A DNA stretch of 52,393 nt from Candidatus Rokuibacteriota bacterium (GCA_030647435.1 JAUSJX010000141.1:1-52393), one strand, 5' to 3'; positions 40,640-48,520 are shown, counted from the first letter of the stretch. Notes: generated by a model from the sequence alone, not told the origin. Translations and numbers: made by a program.

Positions 40640-41170
40640 TCACGCGGAGCCGAGCAGGCTCGCCAGCTGTTCCACCGCCTGCAGCGCGCGCCTACTCACG
40701 GCCTCGGGCTTCTCACCGCCCAGCGGGTGCTGGATCACGATGAGCGGCAGCCCCGTGGCTCCGAGCGCCGCCATCTCGCTCACGGCGAGGTTCTGGAACA
40801 CCGTGGTCCCGATCAGCCCGGACGGCGTCCCGCGCTTGGCCACCTCCAGCGAGTCGTGGAGACTCCACGACGTGCAGGAGCCTCAGTCGCCTGAGCCGGC
40901 GAAGACGAGGTCACAGTCCTTCGCGAGTCCCTCGATGATCTCGTCGGAGGCGGCGGTCGAAGCGTTGGCCTTCTTCCGGTGCACCACGGCCTTGACGCCG
41001 AAGCGCTCCTTGAGGAGCACGCCCATCTCCTGCACCAGCAGGTCGAAGTTGTGCTTCGTGTTGTCCACGAACCCCACGGTGAGGCCGCGAAGGTCGGCCG
41101 GCAGCGGCGGCACGGCCAGGGTCGCCTGGCGCCGCTCGCCGACCGGAGTCAAGACGGTGATCGTGGCCAT
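40640..41170 (-). CDS. UGSC-family selenoprotein (in-frame UGA read as selenocysteine)
   Basis: 176 residues if the TGA at 40883-40885 is read as selenocysteine (U), at residue 96. Before it the frame gives a Rossmann-like region (LRGLTVGFVDNTKHNFDLLV, DCDLVFAGSGD). After it the same frame continues GSCTSWSLHDSLEVAKRGTP and LIGTTVFQNLAVSEMAALGA to a TGA stop at 40640-40642. The motif across the codon is U-G-S-C, the hallmark of the UGSC family. A SECIS-like hairpin follows the UGA. GAGGAG precedes the ATG. Function unknown; the Sec and Cys suggest a redox active site. Standard gene callers would split it into a 95-residue protein and a fragment. No selA, selB, selC or selD is in the window. 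Confidence 0.9.
40853..40885 (-). promoter_or_regulatory. Bacterial SECIS-like hairpin directly after the UGA codon
   Basis: On the minus strand, 11 nt after the TGA, GTCGTGGA (40871-40864) pairs perfectly with TCCACGAC (40860-40853). The top of the stem is GGAGUCUCC, so the small apical loop contains GU. The loop begins about 18 nt after the UGA, inside the 16-37 nt window seen for bacterial SECIS elements recognised by SelB. Confidence 0.8.
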
Positions 41171-41189
41171 CGGGGCTCCTCGTTGAAGG

Positions 41190-41402
41190 TTAGCGGGTGT
41201 ACCGCGTGGACCGGGCGAGCAGGCGCTTGAGGGTGCCCGACATCTCCTCGAGCACGCTCCGCTTGATGCGGACCTGCACCTGTTCGACGGGCTCGGCGCT
41301 GCCGGCCCGATGGATGACGAACGTTCCGACGAATTCGGCGGCGCGCTCGTCCGTCATGCCGAGCCCGCGCACCGTGAGCAGCTCCCACTCGGGTTCAGCC
41401 AT
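41190..41402 (-). CDS. Small conserved protein upstream of the selenoprotein
   Basis: 70 residues from the ATG at 41402 with AGAGGAG upstream. It reads as a short beta/alpha protein (EWELLTVRGLGMTDERAAEF, VEQVQVRIKRSVLEEMSGTL) with a basic C-terminus. No family recognised. The gene ends 19 nt before the UGSC selenoprotein start on the same strand, so the two look like one transcript and it may be a partner protein. Confidence 0.7.
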   Translation of the reverse strand: MAEPEWELLTVRGLGMTDERAAEFVGTFVIHRAGSAEPVEQVQVRIKRSVLEEMSGTLKRLLARSTRYTR

Positions 41403-41479
41403 ACGCTCCTCTCGTCGCCCGGTCGGTGCGAAAACATGCCCCGCGGAAACCGGGGCGTCGAGGAGAATATACCTCACCC

Positions 41480-42964
41480 ATGTGGATCCTCGCGCTGGAT
41501 GTCGGCACGAGCTCGATCCGGGCCATCGGCTACGATGCCCAGGGACAGCCCCTGCCCGGCGCCGACGCGCGAGTCAGCTGCGAGCCCACCGCCACTCCCG
41601 ACGGGGGCTCCGAACTGGATCCCGAGGAGCTCGTGGCCGCGACGGCCTTGGCCATCGACCGCTGCGTTGCCTCCGCGCCCGGCCCACCGGAGGCCGTGGG
41701 CGCCTCGGTCTTCTGGCACAGCCTGTTGGCGCTCGACGCCGACGGCCGCCCGCTCACCGGCGTCATAACTTGGGCGGACACGCGGAGCGCTGGGGCGGCC
41801 AAGGCGCTCCGGGCCCGCCTGGACGAAGCGGCAGTGCACGCCCGCACGGGCGCCCCGCTGCACTCGACCTTCTTCCCGGCCAAGCTCACCTGGCTCCGCG
41901 AGGCCAGGCCCGACGTCTTCGCGCGCGCGGCGACGTGGTGCGGCTTCGCCGAATACCTGCTGCTGCGCCTCACCGGCCGCCTGCGCGCGAGCGTGAGCAT
42001 GGCCTCGGGCACCGGCCTCCTCAATCAGCAGTTCGACGCATGGCAGCGGCCCGGCGCATGGCAGCGGCCCGGCGCATGGGACACCGGCATGCTCGACGCC
42101 TGCGGCATAGGACCCGGGCGCCTCCCGCCCATCGACGATGCGCCGCTGATCGGACTGACGCCAGAGTGGCGCGCTCGCTGGCCCACACTTGGTGGTGCAC
42201 CATGGCTGCCCGCCGCGGGCGACGGCGCGTGCTCCAACCTGGGCACGGACTGCTCGGGCCCCGACCGCATCGCGCTGAATGTCGGCACGTCCGCCGCGCT
42301 CCGCCTCGTCACGCCCGCGCCACGCGCCGTGCCGTGGGGACTCTGGCACTACCGGGTGGACGCCCGCCGCCATCTGATAGGCGGCGCGACATCGGAAGGC
42401 GGCAACGTGCTCGCCTGGGCACGACGCACACTCGCCCTGCCCGGCGACGACGCGGGGCTCGACGCCGCGCTCGCGGCCGTGGCTCCGGACTCCCACGGCC
42501 TCACCGCGTTACCCTTTCTGGCCGGCGAGCGGAGCCCTGGCTGGCGCGGCGACGCGCGGGCGGCGGTGACCGGCATCTCGCTCGCCACAACCGCGCCGCA
42601 GATCCTCCGCGCCCTGGTCGAAGCCGTCGCGTATCGCCTCGCGGCTGTCTACGACCGGCTCGCGCCGGTGGCGTCGCCGGGCCACGCGGTCATCGCCTCG
42701 GGCGGCGCGCTCGGTCACTCCCGCGTCTTCACACAGGTCCTGGCCGACGCGCTGGGGGTGCCCCTCGAGGTACGCGAGGGCACAGAGGCTTCGAGCCGCG
42801 GCGCGGCGCTCCTGGCCCTGGGTGCGCTCGGCCGCCCGGCTCCCCGGCCCGAGCCATCGGGGACTCAGGTGCGTCCCGACCCCCGCCGTCGCGACGTTTA
42901 CGCCGCCGCGCGAGCTCGCCAGGGCCGCCTGTACGACAGCGTTGTGGGGCCCCGCGTATCTTGA
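41480..42964 (+). CDS. FGGY-family carbohydrate kinase (gluconate/xylulose type)
   Basis: 494 residues. The ATP-site start is WILALDVGTSSIRAIGYDAQ; further blocks are HSLLALDADGRPLTGVITWA, LNVGTSAALRLVTPAPRAVP, and ASGGALGHSRVFTQVLADAL with EGTEASSRGAALLALGALG. The TWADTR block is close to gluconate kinases of the FGGY family, but D-xylulose or another sugar is possible. An 18-bp in-frame duplication (42038-42073) gives a repeated RPGAWQ near residue 190. ATG at 41480 lies 7 nt after TATACC, so translation may be leaderless. It is followed 33 nt later by the RpiB-PGI fusion, which fits a pentose-phosphate role. Confidence 0.88.
   Translation: MWILALDVGTSSIRAIGYDAQGQPLPGADARVSCEPTATPDGGSELDPEELVAATALAIDRCVASAPGPPEAVGASVFWHSLLALDADGRPLTGVITWADTRSAGAAKALRARLDEAAVHARTGAPLHSTFFPAKLTWLREARPDVFARAATWCGFAEYLLLRLTGRLRASVSMASGTGLLNQQFDAWQRPGAWQRPGAWDTGMLDACGIGPGRLPPIDDAPLIGLTPEWRARWPTLGGAPWLPAAGDGACSNLGTDCSGPDRIALNVGTSAALRLVTPAPRAVPWGLWHYRVDARRHLIGGATSEGGNVLAWARRTLALPGDDAGLDAALAAVAPDSHGLTALPFLAGERSPGWRGDARAAVTGISLATTAPQILRALVEAVAYRLAAVYDRLAPVASPGHAVIASGGALGHSRVFTQVLADALGVPLEVREGTEASSRGAALLALGALGRPAPRPEPSGTQVRPDPRRRDVYAAARARQGRLYDSVVGPRVS
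42038..42073 (+). repeat. In-frame 18-bp tandem duplication inside the FGGY kinase
   Basis: GCATGGCAGCGGCCCGGC occurs twice back to back, followed by the start of a third copy. It adds six residues and keeps the frame. Confidence 0.85.
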
Positions 42965-42997
42965 GAGAATAGGAAACCGTCAGGAGACCCCGGACCC

Positions 42998-45382
42998 ATG
43001 CGAATCGCGATCGGCTGTGACGACACCGGTTTTCCGCTGAAGGAGCAGGTGGTGGCGGCGCTCGAAGCGAGCGGCCACGACCTCCTCGACCTCGGCACCT
43101 TCTCCACCGACCCGGTGGACCATCCGGACTACGCGCGCGCGGTCGGGCAGGCCGTGCTCCGCGGCTTCGTGGACGCGGGCGTGCTGATCTGCGGCAGCGG
43201 CGCCGGCGCCTCCATCGCCGCGAACAAGATCCGGGGCGTCCGGGCCTCCCTCTGTCACGACCCGGAGGCGGCGCGTCTCTCCCGCGAGGAGGACGACGCC
43301 AACGTCCTGTGCCTGGGCGCCCGCGAGGTGGATGTCGCGCGTGCGGTCGAGATCGCGTCGGCGTGGCTTGCCGCTTCCTTCTCCGGCGAGGAGCGCTTTG
43401 TGCGCAAGGTCTCCAAGGTCGCGCTCCTCGAGGGCGGCCTGGCGCCCCCGGAGAGAGGCACGACGCGCCAGCCGGCTCCGTCGCAGCAGGAGCGCCCGCC
43501 GGCGGCCGCAGACAAGGGCAAGCCGGCCGCTGCCCGCGCGGCGGCGCCCGGCAAGCGCGACACCTGGGAAGAGGTGCCGGTCGAGGCCATAGCCCGGGCG
43601 CTCCAGGAGGCACCGGCCGATGCCCCCAGGGAGCCGGTCACGGCGGGCCCGGTCGAGATGGAGGCGCCGGTGGCCGCGCAGGCGAAGGCGCAGGCGCGCC
43701 CAGCGGACGAGACCTTCAAGCTACCGGCCGTCCAGGAGACCCTGGACGCCCTCGAGAGCCAGGACTTCATGGACCGTCTCTGGGTCAAGGACGCGTCCCT
43801 GTGGAAGGGCGAAACCGCGGCGATCCGCAACCGTCTCGGATGGCTGACCTCGCCGACCATCATGCGCGGCCACGCCGACGACATCAAAGGCTTCGCGGAC
43901 GAGATCCGGAGGCTTCAGTTCACGCACGTCGTGCTGCTGGGCATGGGAGGCTCGTCGCTCTGCGGCGACGTCTTCAACCTGACGTTCGGCTCCAAGATGG
44001 GCTACCCCGACCTCCTGCTGCTCGACTCGACCGATCCCGCGGCGATCAAGTACACGCTCGACCGGCTCAACCTGACGCGCACGCTCTTCATCGTCGCCAC
44101 GAAGTCCGGCACCACGACCGAGACCCTGTCCCTGTACCAGTACTTCCGCGGACAGGTCGAGGCCTCCTCGGTGCCGCGCGCGGGTATCCACTTCGTCGCC
44201 ATCACCGACCCCGGCCGGCCGCTCGACAAGCTCGCAACCGAGTCGGGCTTCCGCCGCACCTTCCTGAACCCGGCCTCGATCGGCGGACGCTACTCGGCCC
44301 TGTCCTTCTTCGGCCTCGTGCCCGCGGCGCTGATCGGCATCGACATCAAGGCGCTGCTCGACCGCTCCCACGCCATGGTCGAGGCGTGCGGCAACGCGGT
44401 GGGCGCCCGCGACAATGCGGCGGTCCGGCTCGGCGCCGCGCTCGCGGGGCTGGGCAAAGCCGGCCGCGACAAGGTGACGCTCGTGCTCTCGCGCAAGCTC
44501 CGCGGTCTCGGCCCCTGGATCGAGCAGCTCCTGGCGGAGTCGCTCGGCAAGGACGGCAAGGGCCTCGTGCCCGTGGACGACGAGCCGCTCGGCCCGCCCG
44601 CGGTCTACGGCGAGGATCGCGTCTTCGTGGCCGTCACGCTCGACGGCGACCTTAGCCACGACGCCGCGCTCAACGAGCTCGAGGACGCGGGCCATCCCGT
44701 GATCCGCATCGCGCTCCGGGAGCCGCTCGAGGTCGGGGCCGAGTTCTTCCGCTGGGAGCTGGCGACGGCCGCCGCCGGCGCCGCGATGGGCGTCAACCCC
44801 TTCGACGAGCCCGACGTCACGCGCGCCAAGGAGAACACGGCGTCGCTGCTCGGGGCGTGGAAGAAGAGCAAGAAGCTGCCGGAATGGCCGGCCGACGCTG
44901 AGGAGAACGGCCTCGTGCTCATGACGAACTCAGCCAAGAAGCCGGCCGGAGTGTCGCCGGGGCTCCAGGCCTTTCTGGGGCAGGCCGTGGCGGGCGACTA
45001 CATCGCCATCCAGGCGTACCTGGCGCCCACGGCGGACACGTGGAGCCGACTGCAGGAGCTCCGGACGCTCCTGCGCGATCGCCTCAAGCTCGCGACCACG
45101 GTGGCCTTCGGCCCGCGCTACCTGCACTCGACGGGGCAGCTGCACAAGGGCGGCCGCCCCAACGGCGTGTTCATTCAGATCACGGGCGAGGACAAGGAGG
45201 ACATGGCCATCCCGGGCGCGGGGTACGGCTTCTCGACGCTCAAAGCCGCCCAGGCCCTGGGCGACCTCCAGGCCCTGCGGGACGCGGGACGCCGGGTGGT
45301 GCGCGTGCATCTGACGGGGAAGCAGACGCAAGGCGTCGAGCAGTTGTTCCAGGTGCTGCAGAAGGCGATCAAGAAGAAGTGA
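42998..45382 (+). CDS. Fusion of RpiB-type ribose-5-phosphate isomerase and phosphoglucose isomerase
   Basis: 794 residues. Residues 1 to about 145 are RpiB/LacA-like: MRIAIGCDDTGFPLKEQVVA, active-site Cys about 65 in LICGSGAGASIAANK, His about 87 in CHDPEAA, and ANVLCLGARE. A Pro/Ala/Lys-rich linker follows (about 146-238). From about 240 the protein is phosphoglucose-isomerase-like: THVVLLGMGGSSLCGDVFNL, ATKSGTTTETLSLYQYF, FLNPASIGGRYSALSFFGLV, and the late block GRRVVRVHLTGK. The PGI part resembles the PGI half of known transaldolase-PGI fusions. Both catalytic parts look complete. It would link ribulose-5-phosphate/ribose-5-phosphate with fructose-6-phosphate/glucose-6-phosphate chemistry in one chain. 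Downstream of a sugar kinase. Confidence 0.9.
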   Translation: MRIAIGCDDTGFPLKEQVVAALEASGHDLLDLGTFSTDPVDHPDYARAVGQAVLRGFVDAGVLICGSGAGASIAANKIRGVRASLCHDPEAARLSREEDDANVLCLGAREVDVARAVEIASAWLAASFSGEERFVRKVSKVALLEGGLAPPERGTTRQPAPSQQERPPAAADKGKPAAARAAAPGKRDTWEEVPVEAIARALQEAPADAPREPVTAGPVEMEAPVAAQAKAQARPADETFKLPAVQETLDALESQDFMDRLWVKDASLWKGETAAIRNRLGWLTSPTIMRGHADDIKGFADEIRRLQFTHVVLLGMGGSSLCGDVFNLTFGSKMGYPDLLLLDSTDPAAIKYTLDRLNLTRTLFIVATKSGTTTETLSLYQYFRGQVEASSVPRAGIHFVAITDPGRPLDKLATESGFRRTFLNPASIGGRYSALSFFGLVPAALIGIDIKALLDRSHAMVEACGNAVGARDNAAVRLGAALAGLGKAGRDKVTLVLSRKLRGLGPWIEQLLAESLGKDGKGLVPVDDEPLGPPAVYGEDRVFVAVTLDGDLSHDAALNELEDAGHPVIRIALREPLEVGAEFFRWELATAAAGAAMGVNPFDEPDVTRAKENTASLLGAWKKSKKLPEWPADAEENGLVLMTNSAKKPAGVSPGLQAFLGQAVAGDYIAIQAYLAPTADTWSRLQELRTLLRDRLKLATTVAFGPRYLHSTGQLHKGGRPNGVFIQITGEDKEDMAIPGAGYGFSTLKAAQALGDLQALRDAGRRVVRVHLTGKQTQGVEQLFQVLQKAIKKK

Positions 45383-45444
45383 CCCGCAGCGCGCCCGCGG
45401 TCGACCGCCCGGACCCGGGGCCCGGACGGCGCACTGAGCCCGGC

Positions 45445-45849
45445 CTACTTCGGCTGACCGGTCGGAGTGATCGCCCGGGTGGCGGACAACTCGACCCAGG
45501 TGTCGTACCAGCCCTCGTAGATCAGCACCTGCAGCGAGCTGCCGGTCTTCTCGTAGATCTGGGTGATACCCTTGTCGGAGGCAGTCGTGGCCGAGATGTT
45601 CCGCCAGCCATTGGCCTCGAGAGTCGTCCGGAAAGCCACGGCCAGGCTTTCGATCTCGACCCGCCCCTTGTAGAACAGGCGGGCGGCCTTGACCGTCGGA
45701 GACTCGATGATCGTGGACTTGTTGAGATCAACGGTAAGACCCTTGGGAACGGGAATGTCTTCGAACTCGCTGCGCTGGACGCGAGACGGGTTGGACGCGC
45801 AAGCCGCCGCGGCCAGCAGGCAAAGCGACAGAACAAGGATACGACGCAT
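45445..45849 (-). CDS. Small predicted lipoprotein
   Basis: 134 residues. Signal peptide MRRILVLSLCLLAAAACASN with a lipobox-type Cys at residue 17, so it is probably lipid-anchored in the envelope. The mature part (FEDIPVPKGLTVDLNKSTII, RLFYKGRVEIESLAVAFRTT) is a small alpha/beta domain I cannot name with confidence. AGGAGGG stands 7 nt before the ATG. The start codon shares its CATG with the start of the M48 protease gene on the other strand. Confidence 0.82.
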   Translation of the reverse strand: MRRILVLSLCLLAAAACASNPSRVQRSEFEDIPVPKGLTVDLNKSTIIESPTVKAARLFYKGRVEIESLAVAFRTTLEANGWRNISATTASDKGITQIYEKTGSSLQVLIYEGWYDTWVELSATRAITPTGQPK

Positions 45850-47164
45850 GGCTAATCCCTCCTGGCGGTCATCGTACAACCGGTGGGGGTGGTCTACCAA
45901 GTTTTTGGCCTGGACCCTGGTCACGGTCCTACTGGCCGGGTGCGCCTCGACCAGCGTCCCCCCCATGGGCTACCAGGGCAAGCCCTTCCGTCCGGAGTCC
46001 GACGAGCGGCAGCTCTGGAGCGACGCCGAGAAGGAGGAGGAGAAGCTCGCCAAGCTCGGCAAGACCTACGACGATCCCCTCCTGGAAGACTACCTGTCCG
46101 GCGTTGCGGCCAAGCTCGTGCCCGACGAGGCGCAGAAGGCGGGCGCGCCCGCCCCCCGCATCGCCGTCTTCCGCGACCCGACGCTCAATGCCTTCGCCAT
46201 GCCGAACGGCAAGGTGTACATCCACACGGGGCTCCTGAGCCGTGTCGAGAACGAAGCGCAGCTGTCCATGATCCTCGGCCACGAGCTGACGCACGTGACA
46301 AACCGCCACGCGCTCATGTTCAACCGCGACGCGCAGAACAAGCAGATCTGGTTCACCGCGCTGGCCATCGCCGCCTCGCTCGGGGTCGCGGTCGCGGCCG
46401 GCACCCAGGCGGGGAAAGGCAACTACGTCTCGGCCGAGGTGCTGCGGACGACGTCGAACATCTTCCTCGGGCTCGGCCTCCAGCTCGCCTTCATCGCCTC
46501 CGTCAACGGCTTCGGGCGTGACCTCGAGCGCGAAGCGGACCGCGAGGGCATGGAGCGCATGGTCAAGGCCGGCTACGACCCGGCCGAGGCGCCGCGCGTG
46601 TTCGCGCTCCTCAAGGACGACCACGGCGACGGGAGCAAGCTCGAGAACTTCTTCTTCGGCAACCACCCGCGGCTCGACGAGCGTATCGCCAACACCCAGG
46701 ATCTCCTGAAGACGAAGTACGCGGCGACGGAGACGGCCGGGGGCGTCCGGAACACGGACGAGTTCGCGATGCGCACCCGCACCGTCGTGCGCGAGAATGC
46801 CGCGCTCGACATCCGCGCCGGCCGCTTCGGGCTGGCCAAGGCCCAGCTCGACCGCGTGCTGCCGCTGGCGCCCAAGGACCCGACAACCCATCTCTACTAC
46901 GGCGACCTCTACCGCCTCCAGGCCCAGCGCGCCAAGAACCCCGCCGACAAGCCGGCGCTCGTCGCCCAGGCGCTAGAGGCCTACGACCGCGCGGCCGCCC
47001 TCGACCCGACCTACCCCGACCCGTTCCGGCAGATGGGCTTCCTCTACTACCAGAGCAAGCAGACGGAGAAGTCCAAGGAAGCGTTCCGGAAGTACCTCGC
47101 CCTCAAGCCGGACGCGGCGGACGCCCGCAGGATCAAGGAGTACCTGGTCGAGCTGGAGCGGTGA
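45848..47164 (+). CDS. M48-family zinc metalloprotease lipoprotein with TPR tail
   Basis: 438 residues. An N-terminal lipoprotein signal ends LVTVLLAGCAS. The zinc site HELTH is at about residues 145-149 (MILGHELTHVTNRHAL), with the third ligand Glu in LEREADREGMERMVKAGYDP. The C-terminus (about 320-438) has TPR-like helices (LAKAQLDRVLPLAPKDPTTH; ALEAYDRAAALDPTYPDPFR). This is the BepA/YfgC-type arrangement, acting in quality control of outer-membrane proteins. The ATG at 45848 has AAGGA 7 nt upstream, but it leaves no space for a promoter apart from the divergent lipoprotein gene; a TTG near 45905 would give a shorter signal peptide. Its stop overlaps the ydcF-like gene (GTGA). Confidence 0.88.
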   Translation: MANPSWRSSYNRWGWSTKFLAWTLVTVLLAGCASTSVPPMGYQGKPFRPESDERQLWSDAEKEEEKLAKLGKTYDDPLLEDYLSGVAAKLVPDEAQKAGAPAPRIAVFRDPTLNAFAMPNGKVYIHTGLLSRVENEAQLSMILGHELTHVTNRHALMFNRDAQNKQIWFTALAIAASLGVAVAAGTQAGKGNYVSAEVLRTTSNIFLGLGLQLAFIASVNGFGRDLEREADREGMERMVKAGYDPAEAPRVFALLKDDHGDGSKLENFFFGNHPRLDERIANTQDLLKTKYAATETAGGVRNTDEFAMRTRTVVRENAALDIRAGRFGLAKAQLDRVLPLAPKDPTTHLYYGDLYRLQAQRAKNPADKPALVAQALEAYDRAAALDPTYPDPFRQMGFLYYQSKQTEKSKEAFRKYLALKPDAADARRIKEYLVELER

Positions 47165-47814
47165 CGCCGCGCGCGCGCCGCCGGCTCGCCGTCGCCGCCC
47201 TTCTGGCGGCGGCGCTGGTGGTTCTGGCTGTGGCCGCTCACCGGCCGGCCCTCCGCCTGATCGGCCGGGCCCTCGTCGTGGAGGATGCGCTGGCGCCCGC
47301 CGACGCCGTCGTCATCGTGGCGGGGGGGATTCCGACCCGCGAGGCCATGGCCGCCGAACTCTACCGCCGGGGCTGGGCGCCCCTCGTCGTCCTCTCCAAC
47401 AACTTCACGCCCGACCGGGTCCGCGAGCTCATCGCGCTCGGCGCGCGCCGCCTCGACTACCAGGGTGAATCCCGCCTCGTCCTCGAAAAGCATGGCGTGC
47501 CGCCCGCGGCAATCGTCCTCCTCGCCACCCAGGTCAAGACCACGGAGGCGGAGCTGAGCGTCGTGGCTGAGACAGCGCGGGCTCGTGGCTGGCGGCGGGT
47601 CATCCTGGTCACGTCGCCTCAGCACTCGCGGCGGGTGAAGCTCGTGTGGACGCGAGAAGCCTCCGGAAGCATCGAGGGCCTGATCGCGCTCGTGAAGGAA
47701 GATGACTTCCCCGGAGACGGCTGGTGGCGGAAGCGCCGCCAGGCCGAAGCCGTCCTGCACGAGTACCTCGGCCTGGCGGCGATCTATCTCGGAGTGTCGA
47801 AGTACCTGAACTAG
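47161..47814 (+). CDS. YdcF/DUF218-family membrane-anchored protein
   Basis: 217 residues. An N-terminal membrane helix (about residues 9-27) is followed by a DUF218 domain: ADAVVIVAGGIPTREAMAAE, ATQVKTTEAELSVVAETARA and RVILVTSPQHSRRVKLVW. DUF218 proteins such as YdcF and SanA act on envelope-related nucleotide- or lipid-type substrates; the exact activity is not known. The GTG start overlaps the M48 gene stop by 4 nt, so the two are co-translated and both concern the envelope. Confidence 0.85.
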   Translation: MTPRARRRLAVAALLAAALVVLAVAAHRPALRLIGRALVVEDALAPADAVVIVAGGIPTREAMAAELYRRGWAPLVVLSNNFTPDRVRELIALGARRLDYQGESRLVLEKHGVPPAAIVLLATQVKTTEAELSVVAETARARGWRRVILVTSPQHSRRVKLVWTREASGSIEGLIALVKEDDFPGDGWWRKRRQAEAVLHEYLGLAAIYLGVSKYLN

Positions 47815-47816
47815 AC

Positions 47817-47993
47817 GGCTGAAAAGGTCCCATCTGCTTCATTTAGCAAGAGGACTGTTGGGGCGCCCTCGGCCGCACGCTCGTGGCCGTTCGAGCTGAG
47901 GGGCGGAGCCCCGAGGCGAGGGCTGAGATGATGGTTCGTATGCCTCGCGTGCGGCCCTTCGGGCGCCGCCTCGCATCTGGACCCTTTTGAGCC
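47817..47993. repeat. Nested inverted-repeat element of about 177 bp between convergent genes
   Basis: The outer ends (GGCTGAAAAGGTCC at 47817-47830 and GGACCCTTTTGAGCC at 47979-47993) are imperfect inverted repeats. A second inner pair, 47861-47880 and 47947-47967, is also complementary with few mismatches. A third small hairpin (GGGGC 47900-47904 with GCCCC 47908-47912) is in the centre. It could be a MITE-like element or a bidirectional terminator. No coding sequence is seen in 47815-48094. Confidence 0.65.
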
Positions 47994-48032
47994 GCCTGCG
48001 TCATTCTCACCAGGCGGTGGGACGGGATTGAG

Positions 48033-48081
48033 GAGCCGAAACGCTGCCGAGGAGCCGCAGGCGACGAGAGCGGTGAGGCGA
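48033..48081 (+). repeat. Dispersed intergenic repeat, copy 2
   Basis: GAGCCGAAACGCTGCCGAGG at 48033-48052 and AGCGGTGAGGCGA at 48069-48081 match copy 1 at 20873-20920 (opposite strand) in both blocks and spacing. It ends just before the cupin gene stop. Confidence 0.7.
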
Positions 48082-48094
48082 CCAGCCGAATGGG

Positions 48095-48520
48095 TTAGCG
48101 CGAACGGGGCCGGGTGACGCCGTCCGCGCGGCCATAGTCGTCGTGGCGGCGGACGATGTCATCCTCCCCGAGATACGGCCCGTGCTGGACCTCGATGATG
48201 ACCACCGGGCGCCGGCCGGGGTTCTCGATCCGGTGCCAGGCGCCGCGGGGCACGTCGACGGTGGCGCGGGGCTTGAGCCGCCGCGCCCTGCCCTTGATGA
48301 CGACGCGCGGGGCGCCGGCCACGACCACCCAGTGCTCCGCGCGGAATCGGTGGCGCTGGAGGCTGATGCGGTGGCCCGGCTGGACCACCAGGCGTTTGAC
48401 CTTGTAGCCCGCGCCCACCTGGAGGGTCTCGAATCCTCCCCACGGGCGCCGCTCGAAGCCGCGCTCGGCGCGGCTCGCGCGGGATCCGGCTCTGGCCCTG
48501 GGCGCAGGCTTGGCTGGCAT
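48095..48520 (-). CDS. Cupin, mannose-6-phosphate isomerase type II C-terminal-like
   Basis: 141 residues: a basic N-terminal tail, then a single cupin barrel starting RPWGGFETLQVGAGYKVKRL. It continues HRISLQRHRFRAEHWVVVAG (metal-binding His/Glu), RATVDVPRGAWHRIENPGRR and VQHGPYLGEDDIVRRHDDYG. This is the C-terminal phosphomannose isomerase domain normally fused to mannose-1-phosphate guanylyltransferase; here it stands alone. It would interconvert mannose-6-P and fructose-6-P or act as a related epimerase or regulator. The ATG overlaps the serA stop by 1 nt (TGATG). Confidence 0.85.
   Translation of the reverse strand: MPAKPAPRARAGSRASRAERGFERRPWGGFETLQVGAGYKVKRLVVQPGHRISLQRHRFRAEHWVVVAGAPRVVIKGRARRLKPRATVDVPRGAWHRIENPGRRPVVIIEVQHGPYLGEDDIVRRHDDYGRADGVTRPRSR

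Noticed and set aside
40640-41170. Reading the UGA-interrupted gene as a nonsense-mutated pseudogene
   Set aside because: The sequence on both sides is intact, the motif at the codon is exactly UGSC and a SECIS-like stem follows at the right distance, so recoding explains it better.
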